NCBI RefSeq assembly: GCF_014356525.2
Contig: NC_052508.1
Span: 56,554,497-56,618,496 of the forward strand
From: Nilaparvata lugens
Lineage: Eukaryota; Arthropoda; Insecta; Hemiptera; Delphacidae
Direction of reading: 5' to 3'
DNA length: 64,000 nt
How positions within the stretch are numbered: position 1 is the stretch's first letter; every line of letters begins with the position of its first letter. The notes under the pieces were generated by a model that was not told the origin of the DNA, did not search any database, and was given only the letters and a program-made list of their open reading frames with translations. The translations under genes and the position numbers were made by a program. Positions 54,101 through 64,000 of the stretch are shown here, piece after piece.

Positions 54101-57100
54101 TGAATTATAAATACATCGAGACATGAACTTGTATTGAAAATTCCCATTTTTAAAACATCGATACATGAACTTGTATTGAAAACTCCTATTTTTAAGTCGA
54201 TCAACTTGGAATGATTAAACTATTTTGATTTACTTTTGAGGCATGAAAGACAAGTGATGACAAGACTCCAGAATTCAACTTAATAACATCAAGTTCTTCG
54301 CTGTGAAAATTATTGTTCAGATATAAGATAATTGAAAAAATAACTGAATGTTATTTGTGATAGAAAAATCACAGCATAACAAAAATTTTGGCTATAACTT
54401 TAAGAAAAACTCACTTTCATGACACATTCTTGTAGTAAAGGCGGTCTATACAGATTCAAATGCTATGGGACAAACTAATAATTAATTTCATCCATCTACA
54501 GATATATTTCTTTCTATCCGGCGCTAAAGTCCATAATGACTTTGGCCTCCATCACAAAGCCTCTCCACTATCCACCCTAGCTTTCCATCATCTCCTTCCC
54601 ATGATGCACAGGTCTTCCGTCACATCATCCAGCCATATTTTCCTTGGCCTGCCTACATACAGATATCTCGTACTGATAGCCTATTCCAAAGACATATTCT
54701 GACTGTTCTTTTATACAGAGTGGTGCAGAGGAAACGCATGTTTTTAGAACCACTAGTACTCGTCTACGGGAGGGCGTCGAGAAGAAAGAAACCAAGTCAG
54801 TGTCGTCTAGGACTAGTAACAACTGCTGTTCTGACTCGGTCTACATTTTCCAGAGTACGAACTGAACTGGGAAGACCAGGTGATTTTTTCATCACAGAAC
54901 TAGTACTTCTAAACGTTGCAACCCATCGGAGTACAGTATTTCGATCGGGCATTGCACCTCGACGCCCAACTCTAAAATATTGACGGAAAAGCGTTGCAAT
55001 GTGACTACAGATTCATTGTTTCTAAAAAAAAACTGCTCGACAGCAAACACACGATGTTGTACGTTCCAATGTTCATAACAATTGAAATGGCATAGTATGG
55101 GCAGTCTGCCAATATTTATTCCAGGGCAATACCCCCTACCGTCGCAGAGTACTAGCGGTCTGAAAAACATGCGTTTCCTCTGCACCACCATGTATATTCT
55201 ATTTATTTATACAATCTAGTCAATGATTGTAATATAATAATCAACAGGGTTTTATTTTAATTTTCTCTCTGAGAATACTCACGGCTACTACGATCGAATT
55301 ATTGCCAACCCAGAAGCAGTTGAGGAAAGGCAGCGATTCAGTGCGCAGTTTGCAGACGGCGTTGCTTCGAGACGCATCTGCGACACAAATCGACGAGTCA
55401 TGGCTCACCCAGCATATGCGGTTGCCATCACCAGAAAATGCCACACTGTGAATCCAGCCTCCTGAGAAAAAAACACAAAATTATTACCTTCTTCTGCATA
55501 GATAAAATTGTAATTATTGATAAATACATCAATATAACGTCAAAGAATGATGTAAAGTTGCAGATTGAAATTTGTCCTTTTCAATCACTAAGTTCAAAAG
55601 TATCCAGGAGTTCTCAAACAATTATGAATTACAGATGGAAATTACTAAGATATTGCAATTATTCAAATGCTAATGAATTAATAATTATTATTAAACGAAA
55701 ATCCAAATTAAATGCTGCAGTTCACCCCGAATACTTCTGCTACTGCAAATATTAACAACAGGGTAAAAAACTAGATGGAAATTCGATGAGAACTACTATT
55801 CAAAAAATAATTTCAGCCTGGGAATCGAACCCAGTACCTCTAATTGGCGGCCAGGAAATAGCTATTTATGTATTAAGAGCGTAATGCGCGACTTTATCGC
55901 TCGCGCAAAACAGTTATCACGCGACGCGAAGCGTGATAATTTTGCAAGAGCGATAAAGAAGCATTACGCGCGAATTACATACAATTTTTTTCTACAACTG
56001 CCCAAACCTGTTAAATCACTTATATCTGGCGGAGTTAATATTTTTTCTATTCAATCTATCATTGACATTTGTAATGCAATTGATGTTCTCAATTAGCTGC
56101 TGCAATAAACTATTTTGACTTTTGGCGAGCTGCTTATCATCAGCTGATTATCGAGCGTAAAGAAACTTTTCTGCGCATGCGCGAATGATTGGCGAGCGTA
56201 AAGAAAATCTACTGCGCATACGCAGATGGTTAGCGAGCGAAAAAGTAAATTCTCCTCAGAAATAAGCTGTTTCACGAGGAGAATTGAGTTTGTAAATTCT
56301 TTTTTACGCGCAGTTGTAGAAAAAATAATTTTTGAATAGTAGTGCTCATTGAATTTTCATCTAGCTGTTTACCCTGTTGTCAATATTTGCAGTAGGAGAA
56401 GTCTTCGGGTGAATTACAGCATTTAATTTGGAGTTTCGTTTAATACTAATTATGAATTGTTGTGTATGAATATGAATTTCTCGATAATCCGAAACAAATA
56501 TTGTACATTCTAATGATGCCCTAATACTGACTAATGACTTGTTACTACTAATATTACTAACGTGATAGAAGAAATACTTTATAAAGCATGACCTATCACA
56601 CTATAAAAATATATTTTATAGTCTAATGAGGCCCGTTCTTAGATAGAACAAATGATCTGCTCTCACCTATTTACAAAAGAAATACTTTATAGAACATAAA
56701 CTATTCCAATAAAGAAAAAATAGCAAAAGAGGATATCCCATGGTTTATGTTCAATGTTAAGTTTACATGGTAAATTTCACTGTCAACTCGAGTCGTTAGT
56801 CCTAGTAGTTCCTTTTCATGAAACTATGTGACACTGGTAGTCTCTCATACTGTGCCGTTCTTACACTATCACCCTGCCAAAACAGTAATAATAGACATTA
56901 GTCGACAGTAATCGGCTAGAGTATTGAGCCAACAAAAATCGGCTTGAAATTTAGAGCATATACGACCTATATACCATGGGATATCTTTTTATGCTATATT
57001 TTCTTTATCTACTTTATCAGATACTTTACATTTTAATGAGGCCTGAGACAGACTTTTCACCTACCTATTGCCTAGTTACTGTATAATGCCTACTTATTCA

Positions 57101-60100
57101 TAATTTTGTACTACATATTTATATCAAAATTTGGGAGAGAAATAGTTTTGGGTTTATCCTTTTGATTATCTCCTAATTATTAATTTGATATTGTTGTGAT
57201 TGTAGAATAAATAAATTGTGATGAAAAAATGACTTTCTAAAGATTTATAAAATGTGCAACACTGACCCCCACACGGCGAATTCTGGAACTCCGCCAGCAT
57301 CTGTCCGAGCGGCTTGGACCCCCAGGGCGTGGGTGCGGCGGGCTCATCGATGTCCTTGACAAAGGCGGAGAACACGCGCACTTTGAAGTCGGTCGACCCG
57401 GCCACAAGCAGAACATTGTTCGGGTGCCAGTCGATGGTCGTCACCGTCGATCGGATCGGCTTCTTGATGTGCTTCGACACCCACCAGTCATTCTCGCTCT
57501 CAAAGTAGCACACTGATATCAGTCGGGCACCGCAGCCGACGGCGAATTTGTTCTCTGTAACGGAGTCAGCGATCACAAAACTGCAATGATCAATATTTCT
57601 ATATCTAAATCATAGCGATCAGAAAACTGCAACGGATATCAAGATTTCTAAATCATAGCGATCAGAAAACTACAAGGAATATAAAAAATCTAAATCATAG
57701 CGATCAGAAAACTGCAACGAACACCAAGATTTCTAAATCATAGCGATCAGAAAACTTCAACGAACATCAAGATTTCTAAATCATAGCGATCAAAAAACCG
57801 CAACGAATATCAAGATTTCTAAATCATAGCGATCAGAAAACTGCAACGAACATCAAGATTGATGTTTAACATCAAGTTGAGGGTTAAGTGTAAGAGAGGG
57901 CCGACTGCGCCCTAACTTCACCCTCCCATGTATAAAATAAAGGCAGTCATTCTATTCTATTCTAGGATTGCTAAATCATAGAAATCAGTAGAAACAGCGA
58001 AAATTAATAATTGAACAGTTATCTTGATGGAACAATTCATTCATTAAATCAAACTACGTACAAATTATTATACTTATATGAGAAGGCACACCAAGTTTAT
58101 GCCCCGTCTCAAATGTATACTACAGTCTAAATCAAAATGTAATACAATCTATTAAAATTAATTACAATGGTAAGCGTCTCCTTAAATGTTTCGTGTTTCC
58201 TGTACTACTATATGGTGCGGAAGCATAGACATTGAATAGATGGGGTGAGAAGAAAATACAAGCCTTTGAGATGTGGACCTATCGCAGAATGCTGAGAATC
58301 TCATACACCGATCAGGTTACAAATGAAGAGGTTCTCAGAAAAATGGGTAAGAAACTGCAACTCATTGGTGAAATTAAGGAGCGCAAATTAAGGTACCTGG
58401 GTCACATAATGAGAGGACAAAAGTATGGAATATTGCACCTCATTATGCAAGGCAAAATAAAAGGTAGGAGGTCAGTGGGGCGAAGGATATCTTGGTTGCT
58501 CAATTTGAGGGATTGGTTCAAGTGCACCTCAAATGAACTTTTCAAGTCGGCTGTAAGCAGGGTGAAAATTGCCATCATGATAGCCAACCTCCTCCATGAA
58601 GACGGTACATGAAGAAGAAGAGGTAAGCTCTGAGTTGAAATAGAATAGTGTTGACTCGATTCAAAAAATATATCAAAATGAGTGGACTATAACTTAAACA
58701 TTGAGTTTTGAATGTACATATAAAACCACGAGAAGTCCTACCTATTTGATTAAAGGAAACAAACGGAAAATAAATTTATAGTGAATTATCAATTCTCAAT
58801 AAAATTAATTCAAGCCCGGTTGCACTGAAGTGTTAAAATGTAGCAGGGATTAAATTCCACGAAAACCAATCAGAGAAGTCTTCATTGAGAATATTGGCTT
58901 TTTGATTCTTCTCTGATTGGTTCTCGTGCCAATTGATCAGCATTGAAATTTAACAGACTTTGACAGTACCCTTTTATTTAAAGGGTCATTTGGCCATTTT
59001 CGAGTTTAAATGCAAGAAGTGAAGTGAAGAGATTTTATGAAATTAATAAGTATATGCACAGACTCTATTTTTTACAGTAGCGTCAACAGTTTTTCCTACT
59101 ACATTGAGATTCCAAGATCATTGGATTTATTGAAAAGAGCATAGTTCTCTCGTTACCATATCCATCACCTTCTATAGTAGATAGTTGTGATCAAAGTCAT
59201 TCCAGTATATCTGATTTGATATTAATTTATTGTTGATTCTTCTTAATAATGTTTATTTCAATCACAAATTCTATTTGATTTGATGTTAATTGATTGTTGA
59301 CAAGCTGGCCCGGCGAACTTTGTACCGCCAAATAGTTTAATCTCATCACAAACTTTAGCTGGATGCACACCTGAGGAGACGCGATGCAGCATTTTATTTA
59401 TACAGATAATTTTCCAATTGCAAAATAAATAATTTACTAAAAATCAATTAATACTGAACACCGAAGACAGCACAATTATTTCGAAACAAAGCAATGTCTT
59501 TAGGGCAAGTCTTTAACCTGAGGCCGCACTGCTGCATGGTTACACATAAAACAGTCATTTTATTTTTAGCACACACTCTTGTACACTATCTACCGACGGC
59601 TGTTGTATGACGCAATGATTATAACAGCTGATTTTCATTTCTGTGTGTGGCCGGTCACAAATCTTCTCCCATAAGGATTACAAACTTTGAAGGACCGCAG
59701 GAAAGAGTCCTGAAGTCGGATTATAAATTTGATAGGCCATAAACCTGGTCCTGAACATAACGAGCATAACTAAAAAAAATCATCAAATTCGGTGCACACA
59801 TGAAAAAGTTATTGAATGTCGAAATTTGAGGCTCGATTCTTATTTATATAGATTCTTCTTAATAATGATCATTTCTATCTTATATTCTATTATATTTTTT
59901 GAGTTGAAAGCAGTCCTTTTACCTTTCGGCGACCATTTCACACAGGTTGCTGCCCTGTTCATCCGCAGAAGGACCAGAGTCGGCTTCCATTTTCCATCTT
60001 CTCCTTGCTTCCATACATAAGCGTTTCTATCCTAAAAATGAGAGAGAAGAGTGGAGATTTGTTCATAGTGTCCTGCTTTTAATTTCGTACAAACATATTG

Positions 60101-63100
60101 ATTGATTTAACTTACTCTAGAACATGGTACGCCATAAACGTATTTACGCATAAACGTATATCAAACGGATTAACGTATTCTATTCATAGTGAAGTAGGTC
60201 AATTTCTACACAGAAAACACTAAGCATGAAGAAAACATAATATAAGAAATTTCTGAAACTAACTATAGATGTAGTCGTTTTAGTTTTTTAGGGGAATAAA
60301 CATTTATTTATATTTGATATCAACGTTTAAAAATGTAACCTCAATAGAGTTTAGTTTATTTTTGGCTGATAATGATACCCTACAGTGAGGTCCACGTTAT
60401 ATTGGCAGTGAAGAAAGATAGAAGAACAGCATTGCCGATTCTCTGCCTTGTCATTGCCGATTCTCTGCCTTGTCATTGCCGATTCTCTGCCTTGTCACTG
60501 CCGTCTATAGAGGATAGCTGATACTGGTATATCTGATGTAATATTAACTGTTCATTTTTGTTAAAAATGATCAATTATATTTTATCGTCAAGAAATAATA
60601 TTTTTCTATTAAATAATGAGTTTTCATAATTGAGATTAAATATTTTGTTAATTATATTTCTATAATGTATAAAAACGATCTGGCAACGTTGTAGACCTAA
60701 GAAAGGATAGTTATATCTGATTTCTTCAATAAAAGACAAGGATAGCAGTTAATCAAATAATGCCATTATAACGTGGACCTCACTAAAGACTTGTGCATAT
60801 TATTGAGAGGATGATAATAAATGAATGGATGTGCAGACGATTCAGACAGTTTTAGGAGTCGGGAATGGACGTGATTTTGAAGCCCCTTATAATTTGCTAT
60901 TAAACTTTCTTGCAGTAAATTTCTAACTGATATTGTTTGTTGTTTTTACTACATATTGGAGTTTGGTCATCCTCTCCGTATAATTTCACATATAGCATGA
61001 GAGCCCTTTTATAAAAGTTCTTTATTGTAAAAATTGTATACCAATATGACATAAATAAATTGATAATTAGTAGGCCAGATATGAATCCCTGGCTTTATGT
61101 ACTCTTAAGAGGTAACGGTGACACAGCATTTCGTGTTATGAAATAATAACTTACAGCAGAACATGTGACAATGCGATTGGTGTTGGGCGCCCAATCAATA
61201 CCATTCACTCGAAGATCGTGTTGATCCAATACGTCTACTAGAGCCCAATCACTTCCGTTCCTTTGATAAATATGAACTTCATGGTTGTTTGGTGTCAGGG
61301 CAATTTCTGAAATGTAATAAGTGGACAATCAGGTGAACGAAAATAGGAATATGCTTGACGCAGTGATTGTAATAAATTCAATTCATTTGAATGTAAATAG
61401 ATAAATAAATGTATTTTATTTGTACTTTATAACATTACAAGTGATGTGGGCGAAGTTGAGGCAATCACAACTCACGATGTTATTGGTTACCTACAAAAAA
61501 AAAAATATATAATAATATACCTCAATCATATAATGTACTTAAAATAGTTTGAATAAATGTAAAAAATGTTGATATTTTGCCATGGAATAAGCAGATTAGT
61601 TGACATTGTTTACATCAAATTTAATTTTTACAAGTCAAGTGAACCTTCTATCTGGACCTCTCCTCTTCTTCATCTTCATCAATGACCTCGGGCTTGATGG
61701 GGTGCTCTGCTATTTGCAGATGACACAACCCTAGTTGCCAGGGATGAGGATAATGACGTGCCAATACACAGGTCTACCTAACTGTTGGAGGTTGCCAGTG
61801 ATTGTTTCCGGGTGAACAAACTTGCACTGAACGAGAGAAAGACACAGAATCTACTCTGCTCTCTAAGGCGGAATCTACCAATCTTCAGGGATTCCAGTGT
61901 GAAGCTGCTTGGATCCATGATGGATGCCACATTGACATTGGAGCAGCATGTTGACATGTTCTGAAATAGACTGTCAAGAGTCACATATTTGATGGGCAAG
62001 CTTAAGAGAGGTCAAGTCTCTTTGGAGTATCTGGTTACGGCATACCATGGCCTCTTTCACAGCCATATCAATTATGGCATTGTTCTTTGGGGTTACGCAG
62101 GCGGCTGTAGAAGGATTCTGTTCCTGCAAAAGAAGATTCTCCGGATCATCACCTCATCTCATCGGCTGGAACACTGTGCGCGAATCTTAGGAGATTGAAG
62201 ATTATGACAGTCTCTAGTCAGTATCAGTTTAGTTCGCTGTTACTGTTGAGAAGAGGCCAACATGCCTTCCAGTAGAGAGGACATGGAATGATATCAATTA
62301 GCCTCATGCCAGACTGACTCGATCACATGATAGCTTCCCTGTCCGTGCACTGAAGATTTACAACAGGATTCCGGTGTATTTCCGTGAGCAGGAAGGGAAA
62401 ACTTCAAGAAGGCACCTCGTGAGAAGCTTGTTAGTCTGGCACTATACTCCCTGGATGAAGAGGCTATACAATGTTTTCTGAGATCTATGACTAACCTCCC
62501 ATCTTGATCTTAGTTTTTGTTATCAAGTTTACTTTTTTGACGCAATTTATCCAGCATGTGCTGGTCATGGATGGAGATTATTGAATACTTATAACTTTAT
62601 ACCTAAATCGGCATCCTTTACTCATAATATGGGATCGATGGCGTCAAAAACATAAAATACAATACACAAAAAACAAAAACATACATAAGGCATGTTTAGC
62701 AAGACAGCATTTCCGACAAATATTCATTAACACTGTAGTACGCCTTGCTTTTCAAGTGCTTGGATACAACTCTCTCGAACGCTCTTAAATCCAACTGTTT
62801 TACTCCTGTAGGCAGCCTATTGAAGTATCGCAATGCCGAACTCCTGAAGCACACCTGTGATCTCTGAAGGCGTACTCTGGGAATATCAATCAGCTCTCGA
62901 TGTCTGGTGTTATGTTCATGCACATCAGTACGAGTCAACATGTACTGCTGGTTCTTCTTGACATACATTAGACAGAGAAGTAGGAAGTGGCAGATCACTG
63001 TTAGAATACCTACCAAGTCTAACGGGCTTACAGTGTGCGCGATAATCGCTTGCGGTGATGATTCGGGCAGCCCGTTTTTGCAGCTTCAGTAGTATGTCCA

Positions 63101-63848
63101 CAACCTTTGCTGAATGACCCCACATGAGTAGGCCATAGGAAACGTGACAGTGGAAGAGCGCGTGATACACCATGACTAAATAGGCCTCAGCCACATGACC
63201 CCTCAGCTTTAGGTGGGGACCTACTGAGCTTTAGGTGGTTTCCGAACTACCGGGAATCAATTTTTACTCATGAATGATATTTACAGGAGTCGGATATATG
63301 AGTAGTCGCCCTCCCAAGGAAATAGAAGGGCATGAGTCTTAATATTATCTAATCAAAGGCTTATCGACGCAGTCTCAGAGAGACAACCACTTCCCTTATC
63401 AAAATAATAATTTGATTTTACTAAAATAGAATAGGTATGTCATTTCCTAAATTTTGACATGAAATAAGAGTTTCTCTTTCTTCTTAGCGAATTACCAAAT
63501 TTGTATCTTTGAATGAAGTAACTAACCTAAATAGTTTTCATAGCAGGGGAGTTCCGGCTTTTTTACATCAGTTTGACCGATTAGCCTTAAACCGTACGGT
63601 ACCTAATGTAAAAAGCCTTCCATCAACTCATTTTTCTGACCTTTTTAGAACTTGAATATTGAAAAATTATTATGTTTACATAACTGAGTATAATTTAGAA
63701 GTCTAGCCAATTGAAAAATCCTATAAAATTGGGATATGAAGAATGCTGTTTTATTATAAGAAAAAAAATGCTGATACTTACGCGTTCTATCTTTATTCCA
63801 AGCATGACAAATTATAGGATTTACTCCAAAACTATGTTTTTCAAACAT
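51138..63848 (-). CDS. Arpc1: Arp2/3 complex subunit 1 (ARPC1/Sop2), complete gene span
   Basis: WD40 beta-propeller subunit of the Arp2/3 complex, which nucleates branched actin filaments in the cytoplasm. Eight coding exons: 63782-63848, 61155-61306, 59923-60031, 57267-57554, 55283-55461, 53876-53979, 52479-52659, 51138-51176. Lengths sum to 1119 bases, giving 372 residues, the usual family length. All introns are GT-AG and all phases agree. Family landmarks in order: [104 protein letters not shown], the exposed SAMKKFQ helix and LHQN-like IHQNAIT, and the ending [12 protein letters not shown]. Introns carry many MITEs and LINE fragments, without breaking exons. Confidence 0.95.
52030..52145 (-). 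repeat. LINE 3'-end fragment in ARPC1 intron 7
   Basis: GAAAAGTACCACAGGCTTA and TAGCTAGGTTATGTGTCAC match 12450-12540. No coding content. Confidence 0.5.
52479..52659 (-). CDS. Arpc1: ARPC1 exon 7
   Basis: 181 bases after TTTGTGTAG; one base plus AG completes Ser of [13 protein letters not shown]. Ends [12 protein letters not shown] with donor AAG|GTGAGT, phase 0. It includes the surface loop that contacts the rest of the complex in relatives. Confidence 0.94.
53420..53562. mobile_element. Short palindromic MITE (ACCAATCAGAGAAG family), copy 2
   Basis: In ARPC1 intron 6. Ends CCGGGCAAATTTTAACCGTG and TTAAAATTTAACTGGCTG; centre GAGAACCAATCAGAGAAGGC paired with GATTGGTTCTCGTG. Confidence 0.7.
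53876..53979 (-). CDS. Arpc1: ARPC1 exon 6
   Basis: 104 bases after TTTTCTAG. Encodes [20 protein letters not shown] then [14 protein letters not shown] plus two bases; donor AG|GTAATG. Matches the GHDCCPMLF...LTFVSKLD region of the family. The rest of the overlapping long frame is not coding. Confidence 0.92.
54717..55192 (-). pseudogene. Mariner-like transposase relic with terminal inverted repeats
   Basis: Termini TGGTGCAGAGGAAACGCATG at left and its complement at the right (55170-55190), about 475 bp apart. The minus strand encodes the transposase N-terminal helix-turn-helix: [27 protein letters not shown], then in another frame [20 protein letters not shown]. Frameshifts break it and the catalytic domain is absent. 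It lies in ARPC1 intron 5. Confidence 0.65.
55283..55461 (-). CDS. Arpc1: ARPC1 exon 5
   Basis: 179 bases after TTTTCTCAG. Encodes [31 protein letters not shown] and ends NNSIVVA with donor GCC|GTGAGT, phase 0. Confidence 0.95.
55682..55862 (-). mobile_element. SINE copy, antisense
   Basis: In ARPC1 intron 4. The reverse complement carries GGTACTGGGTTCGATTCCCA (B box) and the CTACTGCAAATATTAACAAC body complement, matching 47555-47826. The A box is weak. Confidence 0.65.
55870..55980. repeat. Extended hairpin of GC-rich palindromes
   Basis: TTATCACGCGACGCGAAGCG and TGATAA form an inner hairpin; outside it GCGTAATGCGCGACTTTATCG pairs with the AGCGATAAAGAAGCATTACG arm. It lies between inverted SINE copies. 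The frame through it (55884-56096) is a by-product of the repeats. Confidence 0.55.
56325..56450 (+). repeat. SINE fragment (3' part)
   Basis: AAATAATTTTTGAATAGTAG, TACCCTGTTGTCAATATTTG and TGAATTACAGCATTTAATTT match the SINE body. Opposite orientation to 55682-55862. Confidence 0.65.
56715..57015. mobile_element. MITE with ATATCCCATGG inverted arms, copy 2
   Basis: GAGGATATCCCATGGTTTAT at left and ATACCATGGGATATCTTTTT at right; centre ACACTGGTAGTCTCTCATAC shared with 47122-47392. In ARPC1 intron 4. Confidence 0.7.
57267..57554 (-). CDS. Arpc1: ARPC1 exon 4
   Basis: 288 bases after TCCGTTACAG. Encodes [20 protein letters not shown] through the conserved [30 protein letters not shown] and [15 protein letters not shown]. 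Donor G|GTCAGT, phase 1. The bases just upstream of its acceptor start a 43-bp tandem array. Confidence 0.95.
57575..57862. repeat. 43-bp tandem array beside ARPC1 exon 4
   Basis: About six copies of a 43-base unit (AAATCATAGCGATCAGAAAA CTGCAACGAATATCAAGATTTCT, shown in two blocks) in intron 3, starting some 20 bases upstream of the exon-4 acceptor. The copy nearest the exon (GATCACAAAACTGCAATGAT) is the most diverged. Confidence 0.75.
57885..57965 (+). repeat. LINE tail with ATTCT microsatellite
   Basis: GTGTAAGAGAGGGCCGACTG...CATGTATAAAATAAAGGCAG followed by ATTCTATTCTATTCT, resembling the end near 12620-12765. Short 3'-end insertion in ARPC1 intron 3. Confidence 0.45.
58195..58625 (+). 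pseudogene. Reverse-transcriptase C-terminus, antisense in ARPC1 intron 3
   Basis: VLLYGAEA, then a stop, then [58 protein letters not shown], and [16 protein letters not shown]. This is the typical C-terminus of RT-like elements. One stop (TAG at 58226) breaks it; the remaining 126 codons are open. Confidence 0.7.
58814..58970. mobile_element. Short palindromic MITE (ACCAATCAGAGAAG family), copy 3
   Basis: CACGAAAACCAATCAGAGAAG and TCTCTGATTGGTTCTCGTG inverted around 58890; end CCCGGTTGCACTGAAGTG. In ARPC1 intron 3. Confidence 0.65.
59923..60031 (-). CDS. Arpc1: ARPC1 exon 3
   Basis: 109 bases after [29 protein letters not shown] then [16 protein letters not shown] plus one base; donor G|GTAAAA. 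Too short to be noticed as an open frame but matches the family exactly. Confidence 0.93.
60384..60784. mobile_element. MITE with AGTGAGGTCCACGTT termini, copy with 22-bp triplication
   Basis: Left AGTGAGGTCCACGTTATATT; right ATTATAACGTGGACCTCACT complement. The unit ATTGCCGATTCTCTGCCTTG TC occurs three times at 60432-60498. In ARPC1 intron 2. Confidence 0.7.
61155..61306 (-). CDS. Arpc1: ARPC1 exon 2
   Basis: 152 bases after ACATTTCAG; its first two bases complete the Gln of DRTQIALTPNN. It ends TCTGCT|GTAAGT, phase 0, after [16 protein letters not shown] (first WD repeat). Confidence 0.93.
61625..62480 (+). pseudogene. Decayed LINE RT, antisense in ARPC1 intron 1
   Basis: [18 protein letters not shown] near 61655, then in shifted frames FADDT-like [60 protein letters not shown] and [17 protein letters not shown], ending about 62480 with a degraded C-terminus. 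Multiple stops. Confidence 0.65.
62696..63205 (-). pseudogene. LINE RT C-terminus with one frameshift, in ARPC1 intron 1
   Basis: [40 protein letters not shown], then after a frame change at about 63010 [40 protein letters not shown] and [12 protein letters not shown] to TAA-type stop at 62696. 5'-truncated at about 63205. Confidence 0.7.
63206..63640. other. ARPC1 intron 1, no exon seen
   Basis: Contains a GAGCTTTAGGTGGTTTCCGAA repeat (also near 20607, followed in both by a TACAGGAGT/ACGGGAGT patch). Nothing coding. Confidence 0.45.
63782..63848 (-). CDS. Arpc1: ARPC1 exon 1
   Basis: ATG at 63848-63846; encodes [20 protein letters not shown] then RT plus one base. Donor C|GTAAGT. Human ARPC1 has the same PITCHAWNRDRTQ start, so this ATG is right. 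Sequence beyond 63849 is 5' UTR/promoter; a CCTAACTTGAAGGCGTTCC region and GTGTTGTGATTG run to the window end. Confidence 0.9.
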
Positions 63849-64000
63849 TTTTTATCTAAAATAGGTAAATATTAACTGTGCGTACACATAACCTAACTTG
63901 AAGGCGTTCCCCCTTGGTTGTGTTGTGATTGCTGATGTTTGTGTCTGTGTGGTGCGTCAGCAGCATTCAGCGAATCTATTATACAATAGAATTACTGAAA

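Noticed and set aside
55884..56096. 70-codon frame with basic composition
   Set aside because: It runs through a palindrome; the peptide is a by-product of the repeat.
63380..63640. Possible extra ARPC1 exon in intron 1
   Set aside because: Exon 1 joins exon 2 without any missing residue compared with the family.

Overview
The window looks like AT-rich, intron-rich insect nuclear DNA. The two conserved host genes, the non-LTR retrotransposon types, the tRNA-derived SINE and the many short inverted-repeat elements fit an arthropod. A hemipteran such as a planthopper is my guess, but no marker in the window proves it.

Host genes. (1) A C2H2 zinc-finger gene on the minus strand has a 17-finger terminal exon at 3434-5142. 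Candidate upstream exons at 9254-9419, 11304-11390, 11558-11659, 11827-11898, 13021-13136 and 14548-14683 can all be joined in frame; three of them are tandemly duplicated small exons, each with a GC 5' splice site. (2) A two-coding-exon SLC35D-type nucleotide-sugar transporter (fringe connection/UST74c type) lies on the plus strand at 24016-24228 and 31930-32775, split by a 7.7 kb repeat-filled intron. (3) A short four-helix membrane protein of unknown family lies on the plus strand at 49082-49492. (4) The gene for Arp2/3 complex subunit 1 (ARPC1/Sop2) is on the minus strand and is complete in eight coding exons from 63848 down to 51138 (372 codons); all seven splice junctions were placed by hand and every phase agrees.

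Mobile DNA dominates the rest. At 35449-38407 is a small Ty3/gypsy-like LTR retrotransposon with 143-bp LTRs that I read as differing at one base, a 5-bp target duplication, gag, protease and integrase, but with the reverse transcriptase and RNase H missing through an apparently in-frame deletion. At 39843-46731 is a nest of elements: a long palindromic repeat interrupted by a LINE (about 40239-45960), itself interrupted inside its endonuclease domain by a second, 5'-truncated LINE (40876-43011). When the inner LINE is ignored, the host LINE ORF2 is open for 983 codons. Its start codon overlaps the stop of an upstream reading frame encoding the C-terminal part of a superfamily-1 helicase of the type found in tobamo/virga-like positive-strand RNA viruses. 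This virus-like helicase joined to a LINE is the most striking thing in the window.

Other layers include decayed LINE 3' ends (13.6-14.3, 15.3-16.5, 10.9-11.2, 26.6-27.2, 47.9-48.1, 58.2-58.6, 61.6-62.5 and 62.7-63.2 kb), mariner-like transposon relics (34.7-35.4 and 54.7-55.2 kb), a tRNA-derived SINE family (best copy near 47.6 kb), at least eight families of palindromic MITE-like elements, and tandem arrays (180-bp units in the transporter intron; 43-bp units beside an ARPC1 splice site). All calls come from reading the sequence; no database search was run.
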